From: Acetobacterium sp.
GTDB lineage: Bacteria; Bacillota; Clostridia; Eubacteriales; Eubacteriaceae
Length of the DNA stretch: 41,960 nucleotides
Direction: 5' to 3'
NCBI RefSeq assembly: GCF_030652775.1
Contig: NZ_JAUSPS010000047.1
Location: 1 to 41,960 of the forward strand
Made by a program: the position numbers and the translations under genes. Every line of letters begins with the position of its first letter. Within the stretch, counting starts at the first letter, position 1. Positions 24,958 to 33,457 of the stretch are shown here, in pieces. The notes beneath the pieces were generated by a model. It saw nothing but the letters and a program-made list of their open reading frames with translations, searched no databases and was not told the origin of the DNA.

Positions 24958-25125
24958 ATGAAAGAGAAAATGCGATTTTTTATTTTTACATTTTTTATTA
25001 AACTTACAAATACACCTCAACTCGCAGTGGGAAGCCATATTAGTTCCACTGTTAAAGCAATGAATGCATATGAAGAAAGCCCTGTTAACAAAAAAAATAA
25101 ATCTGACAAGGACAGACACCTTTAG
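24958..25125 (+). CDS. Possible small protein, 55 codons
   Basis: An ATG frame reads MKEKMRFFIFTFFIKLTNT, then VGSHISSTVKAMNAYEE and a Lys/Asp-rich tail. There is no clear ribosome site and I know no match. The C-terminal part looks more protein-like than the N-terminal part, so it may be a gene tail read through from chance sequence. Nothing else is apparent in 25126-25288. Confidence 0.2.
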   Translation: MKEKMRFFIFTFFIKLTNTPQLAVGSHISSTVKAMNAYEESPVNKKNKSDKDRHL

Positions 25126-25288
25126 ATATTTGCCCCAAACAGGTAATTAAATTTGGAATAACCCGAAAATGAATCAGGCAACAAAATCCTCTGGCATGTT
25201 TCGTTTGCAAGACCATCTGAGGGCGATTCTTGACTCATCCACTCAGATGATTTGTCATTCCACACCTACCTATATTTCTGAACCATAA

Positions 25289-25342
25289 AATAAAAATAAC
25301 CAGTATAACTATAAAAAAAATGTTATACTGGTTATTTTTATT
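25289..25342. repeat. 21-bp perfect inverted repeat upstream of the cytochrome gene
   Basis: Arms at 25289-25309 and 25322-25342 are exact complements (core AACCAGTATAAC / GTTATACTGGTT) around a 12-nt A/T loop. The hairpin ends 26 bp before the cytochrome start. Both flanks are A/T runs, so it could be a terminator for upstream transcription, a leader hairpin or attenuator, or an operator. No upstream gene on the plus strand clearly needs a terminator. Confidence 0.7.
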
Positions 25343-25368
25343 ATTTGAATCAGTAAAGGAAAAATAAA

Positions 25369-26076
25369 ATGTATAAAGAACTTGGTGAGTTGTTTGGTCT
25401 GCTTTTGATCGTTGCGTTTGGATGTACCCTATTAAACTATGGCGTAAAATTTGTTAATAAAGAATGGGGTAAAAAGATTTCTGCCAATGAGTTTGGCAAA
25501 AAAACAATGAAATTACTAATGACCGTTTTTGTTCGCAATCATAAATTTTTTGGTCTATTAACCGCACTACTGCTAATTGCCCATTTCACAGTTCAATTCA
25601 GCCAATTTGGAATAAATCTTACGGGACTCCTTGCGGCAGCATTAATTATTTTGCAGGTCACTTTAGGCATCTATGCAACACGCACCCACCGTCCTCGAAA
25701 GGGCGTGTGGTTTCTGACACACCGATCAATTGCCGTTTTTATTGTCTTGGGTATTGCCTTACATTTGTTAGCACCCTATGTACTGAATAATGCATTGATA
25801 AAAAATACCGCCACTACGGTACAGGCCTCACAAACCACTAGTAATTCAACGAGTTTTACAAAGGATGACTTGGCCAAATATAATGGCAAAAATGGCAATG
25901 CAGCCTATGTTGCGTACAAAAACGTGGTCTATGATGTGTCGAACAATCGGCAATGGGTGAACGGTCAACACAATGGTCATAGTGCTGGCACCGATTTGAC
26001 CCAAGCAATTTCGGCTTCACCTCATGGCGATACCGTATTTAAGAATCTTCCCGTTGTAGGCGAATATATTAATTGA
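25369..26076 (+). CDS. Membrane cytochrome b-type protein with C-terminal cytochrome b5 domain
   Basis: A 235-residue protein. Four hydrophobic helices occupy residues 5-27, 57-78, 80-101 and 113-138. Helix 2 carries H58 and H72 and helix 4 carries H118 and H132, each pair 14 residues apart, the spacing of bis-heme ligands in diheme four-helix cytochromes b. After a Thr/Ser-rich linker (about 145-163), residues 163-235 form a clostridial cytochrome b5-like domain: FTKDDLAKYNGKNGNAAYVA, VVYDVSNNRQW, HNGHSAGTDL and SPHGDTVFKNLP, with His204 (or 201) and His219 as likely heme ligands. Ribosome site AAAGGA is good. It appears monocistronic. Heme binding by the membrane part is inference from spacing. 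Confidence 0.82.
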   Translation: MYKELGELFGLLLIVAFGCTLLNYGVKFVNKEWGKKISANEFGKKTMKLLMTVFVRNHKFFGLLTALLLIAHFTVQFSQFGINLTGLLAAALIILQVTLGIYATRTHRPRKGVWFLTHRSIAVFIVLGIALHLLAPYVLNNALIKNTATTVQASQTTSNSTSFTKDDLAKYNGKNGNAAYVAYKNVVYDVSNNRQWVNGQHNGHSAGTDLTQAISASPHGDTVFKNLPVVGEYIN

Positions 26077-26167
26077 CGTAACTTATAACTATTTAAACCT
26101 TGATTTTTCAGACAAATGAAAAGATGACATACTATAATTCAACCTATCTTGCTATTTCCACTTATTT

Positions 26168-26190
26168 AAAGGTGCTCCGGCGCCTTTTTT
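26168..26190 (+). terminator. Rho-independent terminator of the cytochrome gene
   Basis: AAAGGTGC and GCGCCTTT pair with one G-U around a TCCG loop, followed by T6. It lies about 90 bp past the stop codon. Confidence 0.85.
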
Positions 26191-26274
26191 ATTTGCTTAA
26201 TTGCTTGCGGAATTACCATTGATCCCTGCGGAAATTACGAAAAAGCCGAAACTGAATTAAGTGAAGGGTGTCGG

Positions 26275-27465
26275 CTACTGTATTTCCTCTAAACAACCTT
26301 TTAAAATCCGGATCATTTCATCAATATGTTTCTTCTCAATAATTAAGGGCGGCAGGAATCGCAAAACATTTGGACCCGCCGTGATCATAATCAGATTATT
26401 TTTCTGGGCTTTGACAATGACATCTTTTACCGGAAAATCCAGCTCTAGCGCCTGCATCAACCCTTTCCCCCGACGTTGTTTTATACACGGATAACAATCT
26501 GCCAGTTGATCTAATTGCACTTCTAAATAATTACTAACTACTAAAACATGCTCTAACAAATGGGTTTCTTCATAAATATCAAACACCGTTTTGACAGCTG
26601 CACCAGCTAATGGATTAAAACCATATGTCGTGCCATGATCACCCGGTTCTAAAACAGCTGCCGCTTTCCCCCTTGCCGCAAAGGTCCCAACCGGAATACC
26701 ACATCCCAAGGCTTTGGCCGCAGTAATGACATCCGGAATGACGCCATAAGCCTGATAAGCAAACATATTCCCGGTTCGTCCCATTCCGCATTGTATTTCA
26801 TCCAACATCAGTAACAGGTCATAATCGGCACATAGTTTTTCTACTCCGACCAGAAATTCTTTAGTAGCTGGATACAAGCCACCCTCGCCCTGAATGGTCT
26901 CGAGAAGAATTGCACACGTTTTTTCCCCAATTTGTTCTTTAACACTTTCTAGATTATTAAACGTCGCAAATTTTATATTCGGAATCATGGGTCCAAACGC
27001 TTTCTGATAATTTGGTTGTCCGGTAACCGCCAAGGCCCCCATACTTCGTCCATGGAAAGAATGATCCATAGCGATTATCTCACCTTCGGCACTTCCTGTT
27101 TTATTAAAATAATATTTACGGGCAATCTTAATTGCCCCTTCAATCGCCTCTGTCCCAGAATTGGTAAAAAATACCTTCTCCATCCCGGATGATGCGGCAA
27201 ATTTTTCGGCCGCATCTGCTGATGGTTTATTATAAAACAAATTTGACGTATGAATTAATTGATCGATCTGTTTTTTCAAGCTTTCATTATATTCAGCATT
27301 GGCGTAACCTAATGCAAACACACCAATACCCGCAGCAAAATCAAGATATTGTTTGCCAGAATCATCAAAGAGATATACCCCGCTACCATATTCTAAAACA
27401 ATCGGATAACGGTTATAAGTATGGAGAAAATACGTTTCTGCCTTTTTTATTGTTGGATTCATCAT
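26275..27465 (-). CDS. argD: Acetylornithine aminotransferase (class III, PLP)
   Basis: A 396-residue class III aminotransferase that converts N-acetylglutamate semialdehyde to N-acetylornithine in arginine synthesis. Visible sites: phosphate-binding NSGTEAIEGAIK (102-113), DHSFHGRSMGA, the cofactor Asp222 in LMLDEIQCGMGRTG, and the PLP Lys251 in TAAKALGCG. Length and start (ATG with AAAGGAA ahead) fit ArgD; a related ornithine or succinylornithine transaminase is possible. No other arg gene is present. It diverges from a marR gene and its -35 lies inside a palindrome, so it may be used in catabolism or a special pathway under that regulator. Confidence 0.9.
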   Translation of the reverse strand: MMNPTIKKAETYFLHTYNRYPIVLEYGSGVYLFDDSGKQYLDFAAGIGVFALGYANAEYNESLKKQIDQLIHTSNLFYNKPSADAAEKFAASSGMEKVFFTNSGTEAIEGAIKIARKYYFNKTGSAEGEIIAMDHSFHGRSMGALAVTGQPNYQKAFGPMIPNIKFATFNNLESVKEQIGEKTCAILLETIQGEGGLYPATKEFLVGVEKLCADYDLLLMLDEIQCGMGRTGNMFAYQAYGVIPDVITAAKALGCGIPVGTFAARGKAAAVLEPGDHGTTYGFNPLAGAAVKTVFDIYEETHLLEHVLVVSNYLEVQLDQLADCYPCIKQRRGKGLMQALELDFPVKDVIVKAQKNNLIMITAGPNVLRFLPPLIIEKKHIDEMIRILKGCLEEIQ

Positions 27466-27513
27466 TGATACTTCCTTTCAAATTTGATTACAACTATAAC
27501 ATAGTGTGTTTTT

Positions 27514-27576
27514 AATTGCAAGTTGCAATTATTGTTAACAACAATAATTGTACTATTAAACATATCATGCTACAAT
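27514..27576. promoter_or_regulatory. Shared argD/marR promoter region with two overlapping palindromes
   Basis: AATTGCAAGTTGCAATT (27514-27530) is a perfect 8-bp-arm palindrome. It overlaps CAATTATTGTT-AAC-AACAATAATTG, a perfect 11-bp-arm repeat (27526-27550). Rightward, TTGTAC (27548-27553) and TACAAT (27571-27576) are 17 bp apart. Leftward, TTGCAA inside the first palindrome and TATAGT, 17 bp further on, form the argD promoter. A MarR dimer on these sites would cover both promoters. Confidence 0.75.
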
Positions 27577-27603
27577 AGACCCAGTTAAAAAGGAGGAAAT
27601 ACC

Positions 27604-28044
27604 TTGAAATTATCTAATCCAAAACAATTCAGAGAACAGATCCGCATCCTTGAACGAAAATTAGGACTGCTAAAAAAAAATAACGGTAGTTGTTGTGCGG
27701 AAGTCTTAACTCTTGCCCAATGTCATGCCTTAGTCGAAATTGGACGTCTTGGGACCATCTCACTGAAAGAACTATCAGTCATTTTAGCGATTGACATGAG
27801 TACCACCAGTCGGACTGTGGATGGACTGGTAAAAAAAAGATATGTCCAGCGTATCGCCTCTCAGAAAGATCGACGCAGTATTAACATATCGCTTTCAGAT
27901 TCCGGTAAAATAATTTTTGAAACCATCGAAACCAATAATGATATTTTCTTTGCTGAAATTTTTTCCAATCTTCCTGATAATGAAAAGATGCCTGTTTTGC
28001 ATGCACTTGAGGTTATTTTGAATGCTTTTGATAAAGAGTCTTGA
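27604..28044 (+). CDS. MarR family transcriptional regulator
   Basis: A 146-residue winged-helix regulator. The MarR core is clear: SLKELSVILAIDMSTTSRTVDGLVKKRYV, then the wing ASQKDRRSINISLSDSGK. A Cys cluster near the N-terminus (C30, C31, C40) could serve redox or metal sensing. The start is TTG at 27604 with a perfect AGGAGG 7 nt ahead. It is divergent from argD across overlapping palindromes and probably represses both itself and argD. Confidence 0.9.
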   Translation: MKLSNPKQFREQIRILERKLGLLKKNNGSCCAEVLTLAQCHALVEIGRLGTISLKELSVILAIDMSTTSRTVDGLVKKRYVQRIASQKDRRSINISLSDSGKIIFETIETNNDIFFAEIFSNLPDNEKMPVLHALEVILNAFDKES

Positions 28045-28191
28045 ACATCTAGAAAAGCGGTGTACTCAGAACTTGAGACTGATAAATCGTAAGCGTGTTG
28101 ACACCATGGGAGTTATTTAACTGATTGTTTACTGTTGAGTAATTTATGCAAAACAATAACATAATTAAAAGAAAAATTAAAGGAGTTACCC

Positions 28192-29049
28192 GTGAGCAGT
28201 GATACCTTATTGAGCATCGGAGAAGTCGTAAAAACATGTAAAGTCTCTCATAAAACCTTACGTTATTATGATCAATTAGGTCTCTTAAAACCGGCATTAG
28301 TGAATCAGAATAATAATTATCGTTTTTATAAAAAGTCGCAGATTACCCGATTAACTACAATCAAACAATTACAGGAATTGGGTCTTTCACTAGAGGATAT
28401 CAGCACTTTTTATCATCAGAATACGCCTGAAAATATTTTTGACAGTTTAAATCATCTTTTAGTGACACAAGAAACAAGTATTAAAAACGAAATCGCTTTG
28501 CTTTCTGAAAAACTTAGAAAAATCCAGACGATAAAATCCCATTTTGCTGAAATCACAGAAAATTTAAGCGGTAATGAAACTGAAGCTTTAATACTAAAAG
28601 AGCTTCCATCCAGAACCATCATCTACAAAGAATACAATGGCATCTATCCAGCTTCAGTTTTTAGAGATACTTATAAAACGATCTTAGACCACCTCCAGGA
28701 ACAGGGCATGGATTTTAGCAATATCTGCTCGCCACCATTGGCATTTAGAACTAATTCCCAAAACTCACAACCGGTTAATTTAAAAATAGGTTATGCCATA
28801 AAATCACCGTTAGGATTTGAGGACTTTCAAATCCTAACCTTGCCAGCCGGACACTACGCCTGTGTTCTTCATAAAGGAAATTACGATTCACTTCAGAAAC
28901 TGGTTTTTAATGAACTGTTCAGCGATCCATTCATTAACACCGTTACTAATCAAATTACTGCTCTTGAGATTTATTATATCAGTGAGGCGACTACCGATAT
29001 AAGCGATCTTTTTTTAACTGAAATTCAGATTTTTGCAAATAATGTTTGA
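28192..29049 (+). CDS. MerR family regulator with GyrI-like effector domain
   Basis: A 285-residue regulator. N-terminal MerR helix-turn-helix: LSIGEVVKTCKVSHKTLRYYDQLGLLKP and NYRFYKKSQI. A coiled coil covers about 80-120 and a C-terminal GyrI/BmrR-like ligand domain about 130-285. The start is GTG at 28192 with AAGGAG ahead. It is co-oriented with, and 60 bp upstream of, a creatininase-family gene and may control it and the AraC/cupin genes behind. Confidence 0.9.
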   Translation: MSSDTLLSIGEVVKTCKVSHKTLRYYDQLGLLKPALVNQNNNYRFYKKSQITRLTTIKQLQELGLSLEDISTFYHQNTPENIFDSLNHLLVTQETSIKNEIALLSEKLRKIQTIKSHFAEITENLSGNETEALILKELPSRTIIYKEYNGIYPASVFRDTYKTILDHLQEQGMDFSNICSPPLAFRTNSQNSQPVNLKIGYAIKSPLGFEDFQILTLPAGHYACVLHKGNYDSLQKLVFNELFSDPFINTVTNQITALEIYYISEATTDISDLFLTEIQIFANNV

Positions 29050-29109
29050 CCCTCTCCTTAGGACAGCCTTTATAATTTAATTATTAAAGAACCCAAAGGA
29101 GAAAATGCG

Positions 29110-29946
29110 ATGAAATATTCTATTTTTAAAGACACCTTGGTGGATATGCCCTATCCGGAAATTGAAGAATCAATCAAGCAAAATGCTTGGGTGTTGCTGC
29201 CGATTTCGGTTGTTGAAGAACATGGTCCACATTTATGCACCGGAACCGATATTTATTTAACTCAATCTTTATGTCAGAAGGTTAAACAAAAACTGAAGGT
29301 TAAAGATCATCCAGTTGTTATTGCTCCGCCATTTTATTGGGGCGTAAACAGTATTACCGATGGTTTTGTTGGTTCTTTTTCAATTAAGCCTGAAACAATG
29401 ACAATGATGGTCCTGGAAATTTTAGACAATTTAAACAAATGGGGATTTAAAAAGATATTTTTACTAAATTTTCACGGTGATTTTATCCATATTAAAACAA
29501 TTGTTGAGATTGTCGAGCAAGCAAATAAAAAAAACATTGAAGCCTATTTCTTGATTGATAAAAATCTAATTTCGCGAATGGATTTAAATCAAGATGCGGC
29601 CTATTTAGCAAGCGTCGAATTAGATCCAAATAAAGCTAATCTTGAAACCAGTGTTATTGATATTCATGCCGGGGCAACCGAAACAAGCTGGATGGCACTT
29701 TCCTACAACAAGCTGGTAGATATTGAAAAAGCCAAAACTTTAAAACCAACCAACCTGACCATAAGCGATTTAAAAGCATGGCTTATGGGTGGTGAATTTG
29801 CAAAAAGTATGACGCCGTTAGGCTATTGTGGCAATCCATCCAATATTGACCTGGAAAAAATAAAAATTATGGAGGATATTATCGCAGAAAAATATGCGTC
29901 CGCAATAATCAAGTTTTCCGAAAATACATTACATCAATATTTATAA
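29110..29946 (+). CDS. Creatininase family amidohydrolase
   Basis: A 278-residue soluble enzyme of the creatininase fold, which uses two metal ions to open cyclic amides or cleave related bonds. Metal ligands of the family are in place: Glu36 or 37 and His38 in VVEEHGPHL, Asp47 in GTDIYL, His in LLNFHGDFIH and Glu in AGATETSW. Members include creatininase, MftE-like peptidases and formamide hydrolases; the substrate here cannot be assigned. A good AAAGGAGAAAA site lies ahead of the ATG. It sits between a MerR gene and an AraC gene on the same strand. Confidence 0.88.
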   Translation: MKYSIFKDTLVDMPYPEIEESIKQNAWVLLPISVVEEHGPHLCTGTDIYLTQSLCQKVKQKLKVKDHPVVIAPPFYWGVNSITDGFVGSFSIKPETMTMMVLEILDNLNKWGFKKIFLLNFHGDFIHIKTIVEIVEQANKKNIEAYFLIDKNLISRMDLNQDAAYLASVELDPNKANLETSVIDIHAGATETSWMALSYNKLVDIEKAKTLKPTNLTISDLKAWLMGGEFAKSMTPLGYCGNPSNIDLEKIKIMEDIIAEKYASAIIKFSENTLHQYL

Positions 29947-29991
29947 AATTTCTGCAAAAATCTTTACAAATAAATTGTCGTGGGTGAATCA

Positions 29992-30732
29992 ATGAAATAT
30001 TACAAATGTGATCCATATAAAATTGAATTTGCGTTATTAGATAACACCAATCTTACGTTTGACAATCATAATCACATTTCAATTTATGCCATTGGTTTGA
30101 TCCTTGATGGCAACGTTATTTTGACTAAAAAAAATGTTGTCTACGAATTCACTACGGATGATTTATTTATTATCCCTCCGTATATGGTTCATTCCCTCAT
30201 TCCCTCTTCTGGTCAATATTCGATTATTACATTATGTATTGGCACAGAATTTTTGGACACCCATGATTTTAATACTGGCAAACTGCTGATTCGTGATCTT
30301 GCAAACCAATTAGTTTACGATGGCTTTCTCACACATCCACAGGTTAAAGCTTTTTTAGATGCTCTGGAACTGGTGTATGATATGGCTATCAAATTGGATG
30401 CTGATTATGCCACAATTATTACTGAAGCAAAGAATTTGATTGAGACTCAGCCAGAAGAAGATATCACCCTGGATGCATTATCGCAACAGGTCTTTGTCAG
30501 TAAATATTATTTAATCCGGGAATTTAAAAAAGCGATTGGATTATCGCCCCATCGTTTTCAGATCCAGAACCGGATCAGAAAAGCCCAGCATCTTCTCACA
30601 AACGGATCAACGATGACTGAAACGGCGCAATCAACCGGCTTTTATGATCAGAGTCATTTTATTAAATATTTCAAAAAAATAGTCGGTATAACACCCTCTG
30701 AATATCTAGCTTCCTTGAAAATCTTGGATTAA
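29992..30732 (+). CDS. AraC family regulator with N-terminal cupin sensor
   Basis: A 246-residue regulator. An N-terminal cupin-like sensor (about 10-90) includes NHNHISIYAIGLILDG and IPPYMVHSL. The C-terminal AraC domain has both helix-turn-helices: LDALSQQVFVSKYYLIREFKKAIG and the signature MTETAQSTGFYDQSHFIKYFKKIVGITPSEY. I favour ATG 29992 (MKYYKC); the GTG at 29980 would add four residues. It follows the creatininase gene by about 45 bp and precedes a cupin gene, and probably controls one of them. Confidence 0.9.
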   Translation: MKYYKCDPYKIEFALLDNTNLTFDNHNHISIYAIGLILDGNVILTKKNVVYEFTTDDLFIIPPYMVHSLIPSSGQYSIITLCIGTEFLDTHDFNTGKLLIRDLANQLVYDGFLTHPQVKAFLDALELVYDMAIKLDADYATIITEAKNLIETQPEEDITLDALSQQVFVSKYYLIREFKKAIGLSPHRFQIQNRIRKAQHLLTNGSTMTETAQSTGFYDQSHFIKYFKKIVGITPSEYLASLKILD

Positions 30733-30832
30733 CGAGCAATTTTTTACAATCAACACCGATCTGATTTTGATATAGTTATTTTAGAAAGCACACAAATTAA
30801 AAGTGCTTTTAAAATAAAGTGAGGTATTTAAA

Positions 30833-31225
30833 ATGAAAAAACCAGAAACTTTCTTAAACTTTAACAATGGCGTATTGGCCGTTCCCAATGCTACCAAAGA
30901 ATTTTGTGACATTCTCTGGACACCACATCCGGCATTTGAAGGGGTAGAACTTAAACACCTTATCACCGCTGCTGATACCGACGGACAATTTAGTTACCAT
31001 CTTGTGAAAATCGCCCCTAATAAAAGCATCTTAAATCATGTTCACGAAAAACAGTTAGAAACCCATGAAGTGATTGGGGGTTCTGGAACCTGTATTAATG
31101 CCGGCCAGAACATCCTTTATGAACCTGGTACCATCTCCATTATGTCTGCCGGCATCGAACATGAAGTAATTGCTAACGATGACGGCCTTTATTTGTTCGC
31201 AAAATTCATTCCCGCATTAGCTTAA
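30833..31225 (+). CDS. Small cupin domain protein
   Basis: A 130-residue single-domain cupin. Motif 1 is represented by ILNHVHEKQLETHEVIGGSG (His, His, Glu, His-type ligands) and motif 2 by PGTISIMSAGIEHEV. Such proteins bind a metal and may be isomerases, dioxygenases or small-molecule binders; no function can be assigned. It is 100 bp downstream of the araC gene with its own good ribosome site (AGTGAGG) and ends in a bidirectional terminator. Confidence 0.85.
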   Translation: MKKPETFLNFNNGVLAVPNATKEFCDILWTPHPAFEGVELKHLITAADTDGQFSYHLVKIAPNKSILNHVHEKQLETHEVIGGSGTCINAGQNILYEPGTISIMSAGIEHEVIANDDGLYLFAKFIPALA

Positions 31226-31250
31226 TTTTATTTTGACGACTCAGTGCTTT

Positions 31251-31275
31251 AAACCCAGGTTAAAAACCTGGGTTT
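31251..31275. terminator. Bidirectional terminator between cupin and leuA
   Basis: Perfect 11-bp arms AAACCCAGGTT and AACCTGGGTTT with a 3-nt loop lie between two convergent genes and have T-rich flanks on both strands. Confidence 0.88.
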
Positions 31276-31337
31276 ATTTTGTTAATGTAAGACGCTGCTG
31301 ATAATCAAACGATTGTTTTCTCTGATGTTTTCTTATG

Positions 31338-32876
31338 TTAACATCCAGATGCCTGTTCCAACAGCATTTTATTTACCGCATTAATCAGCGCTAGGGCACT
31401 GGCACGCATCACATCCTGCTCAATCGCCTTCCCGGAGTATAATTGATCCGCATAGCGAATTTGGGTAGTGACTTTTCCTAGGCTGCCTTTTCCCCGACTT
31501 AAGCTGTTGATTCGGTAATCGATAAGTTCAATTGGCGCAGCGATTGCTTCTATAATTGCCCCATAAAGCGCATCGATGACACCTGACCCGGTTTGACTTA
31601 TCACCACTTCTTTGTCACCTCTGGCCAGCGTTACCGTTGCCGCAGGGCGGCTGTCGGTTACCGTCAGCTCATAATCGAGCAGTTGCCATAATTCACGGTT
31701 ATTTCCGCCACTGGTAAGGGCGCTTTTTTTCAAGAGCGTCAGCACATCATTATCATAGATCTCTTTTTGGGCATCCGCCATAGTTAGAAACTGCTGATAG
31801 ATGTCCTCCAAGGATTCTTCGGGAATCGCAAAACCCAGACGTTGAGTAACGTGCATAAATGCGTGCCGACCGGATCTGGCGGTGAGGACGATTTCCATTG
31901 CCGGAGCTCCAATGGTTTCCGGATCCATAATTTCGTACACGTCTTTTGATTTGAGTAATCCATCCTGATGGATACCGGAGGAATGCGCAAAGGCATTTTC
32001 TCCGGTGATGGCCTTATTAACCTGAACATCTAACCCCATGGTCGCACTGACAATCCGGGAGGTTTCATAAATCTGACGGGTATCCACCGTGGTATGCCCA
32101 CCATAATAAGCTTCATGGAGAGAAATCCCCATGACCACTTCTTCCAAAGCGGTATTCCCGGCTCGCTCACCAATGCCGTTGATGGTGCATTCCACCTTAT
32201 CCGCCCCATTTTTTACCGCTGCCAGGGTATTGGCAGTGGCCAAACCGGTATCATTATGACAATGAACACTGAGTAAAACGCTGGGATCCAGATTTCTCAA
32301 ACGATCATTAATCCGATAGATCAGTTTCCCGAATTCTTCCGGAATGGCAAACCCCACCGTATCCGGTACATTGATGATGGTGGCACCAGCTTTTACCACC
32401 GCTTCAATGGTTTGCCAGAGATACTCAAACTCCGAACGACTGGCATCCTCCAGCGAATATTGAACCTGGGGCAGCAGGCTGCTGGCATATTTAACCGCAC
32501 CCACACCCATCTCGATCACCTGCTGGGGTGTCTTTCTAAACTTCTTTGATACGTGGACATCTGATGATCCCAATACAATATGAATCAGGGGAAGCTCAGC
32601 TTCCCGAATACTCTCATAAATACAATCAATATCCGATTGTATGGCTCGGCCCAATGCTGCAATCCAGACATCCTTCCCGACTTTCCGACTGATCGCCCGA
32701 ACGGCCTCAAAATCCCCTTGCGATGACGAAGGAAACCCCACCTCCATCATATCCACCTTCATTTTGGCAATTTGTTCGGCAACGTCCAGCTTTTCTGCCA
32801 GATTCAGTTTAGCTCCCGGCACCTGTTCCCCATCTCTTAAGGTTGTGTCGAATACATAAATTTTTCGTGACATCAT
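31338..32876 (-). CDS. leuA: 2-isopropylmalate synthase
   Basis: A 512-residue enzyme for the first step of leucine synthesis, joining acetyl-CoA and 2-oxoisovalerate. The HMGL-type barrel shows [15 protein letters not shown] (metal Asp and catalytic Arg) near the N-terminus, [16 protein letters not shown] (metal His pair) and [15 protein letters not shown]. The C-terminal regulatory LeuA domain (about 385-505), including [16 protein letters not shown] and [10 protein letters not shown], should bind leucine for feedback inhibition. AGGAG precedes the tandem ATG. No leuBCD follows; expression is controlled by the T-box leader upstream. Confidence 0.95.
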   Translation of the reverse strand: MMSRKIYVFDTTLRDGEQVPGAKLNLAEKLDVAEQIAKMKVDMMEVGFPSSSQGDFEAVRAISRKVGKDVWIAALGRAIQSDIDCIYESIREAELPLIHIVLGSSDVHVSKKFRKTPQQVIEMGVGAVKYASSLLPQVQYSLEDASRSEFEYLWQTIEAVVKAGATIINVPDTVGFAIPEEFGKLIYRINDRLRNLDPSVLLSVHCHNDTGLATANTLAAVKNGADKVECTINGIGERAGNTALEEVVMGISLHEAYYGGHTTVDTRQIYETSRIVSATMGLDVQVNKAITGENAFAHSSGIHQDGLLKSKDVYEIMDPETIGAPAMEIVLTARSGRHAFMHVTQRLGFAIPEESLEDIYQQFLTMADAQKEIYDNDVLTLLKKSALTSGGNNRELWQLLDYELTVTDSRPAATVTLARGDKEVVISQTGSGVIDALYGAIIEAIAAPIELIDYRINSLSRGKGSLGKVTTQIRYADQLYSGKAIEQDVMRASALALINAVNKMLLEQASGC

Positions 32877-32901
32877 CTTTCTCCTTTTATGAATTTTGTG
32901 T

Positions 32902-33310
32902 AAAAAAGCTCCCTCTTCATCTCAATCAGAGACGAAAAGGGAGCTTTCCGCGGTACCACTCTTATTCATACAGGTGACTGTATGCACTTTCTCGATACCC
33001 TTTATTCTGCCGATAAAAACTATTTTTGTATAAAAAAACGCCTGTCTCAAACGAGACAGACGAAAATCTGCTATACCACTCTATTTTATACGGTTAGTTT
33101 TCAATACGGGTTTAATAAAACCGATATCCATCCCTCGTAACGGCGGGCTTCCGTCTTAACCTACTTTTTCGCCGGATTTTTTCATCAGCGTCATTTCAGC
33201 AAGCAACTCCGAGGTGAGTTCATCTTTTTCTGATTTCTGCTTCGCACCAGCCAGCAGATCTCTGTCAATCATCTAAAAACTACTATTCCTCATCAACGTC
33301 TTTTTATATT
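32902..33310 (-). promoter_or_regulatory. T-box leader of leuA with two antiterminator/terminator units
   Basis: Transcribed leftward. Stem I elements (GATGAGGAATAGTAG near 33280-33295, then AGAGA) lead to the specifier region GAACTCACC, giving CTC (Leu) at 33216-33218. A first T-box-like element AGAGTGGTATAGCAG (33068-33082) is followed by a terminator with 10-bp stem and T7 (33032-33062). About 70 nt later a second, better-conserved element AGAGTGGTACCGCG (32949-32962) is followed by a strong terminator ending in T6 (32902-32947). Both carry TGGT to pair with the tRNA ACCA end. The interval between the units is too short for a second Stem I. Confidence 0.9.
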
Positions 33311-33316
33311 TGCTTT

Positions 33317-33345
33317 ATCATAAACGAATAAGGGACGCTTGTCAA
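33317..33345 (-). promoter_or_regulatory. leuA/T-box promoter
   Basis: TTGACA (33340-33345) and TATGAT (33317-33322) on the minus strand are 17 bp apart, giving a transcript start just before the T-box Stem I. Confidence 0.85.
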
Positions 33346-33457
33346 CCCTATATCTAGTTCAAAGCAAACTACGCACGGTACATGGACACAAAAAGCAGAT
33401 TGCATAATACCCTTTTATCGGCATAGTTTGATTCTTAGTCCATTATTCGCTTTTTGT

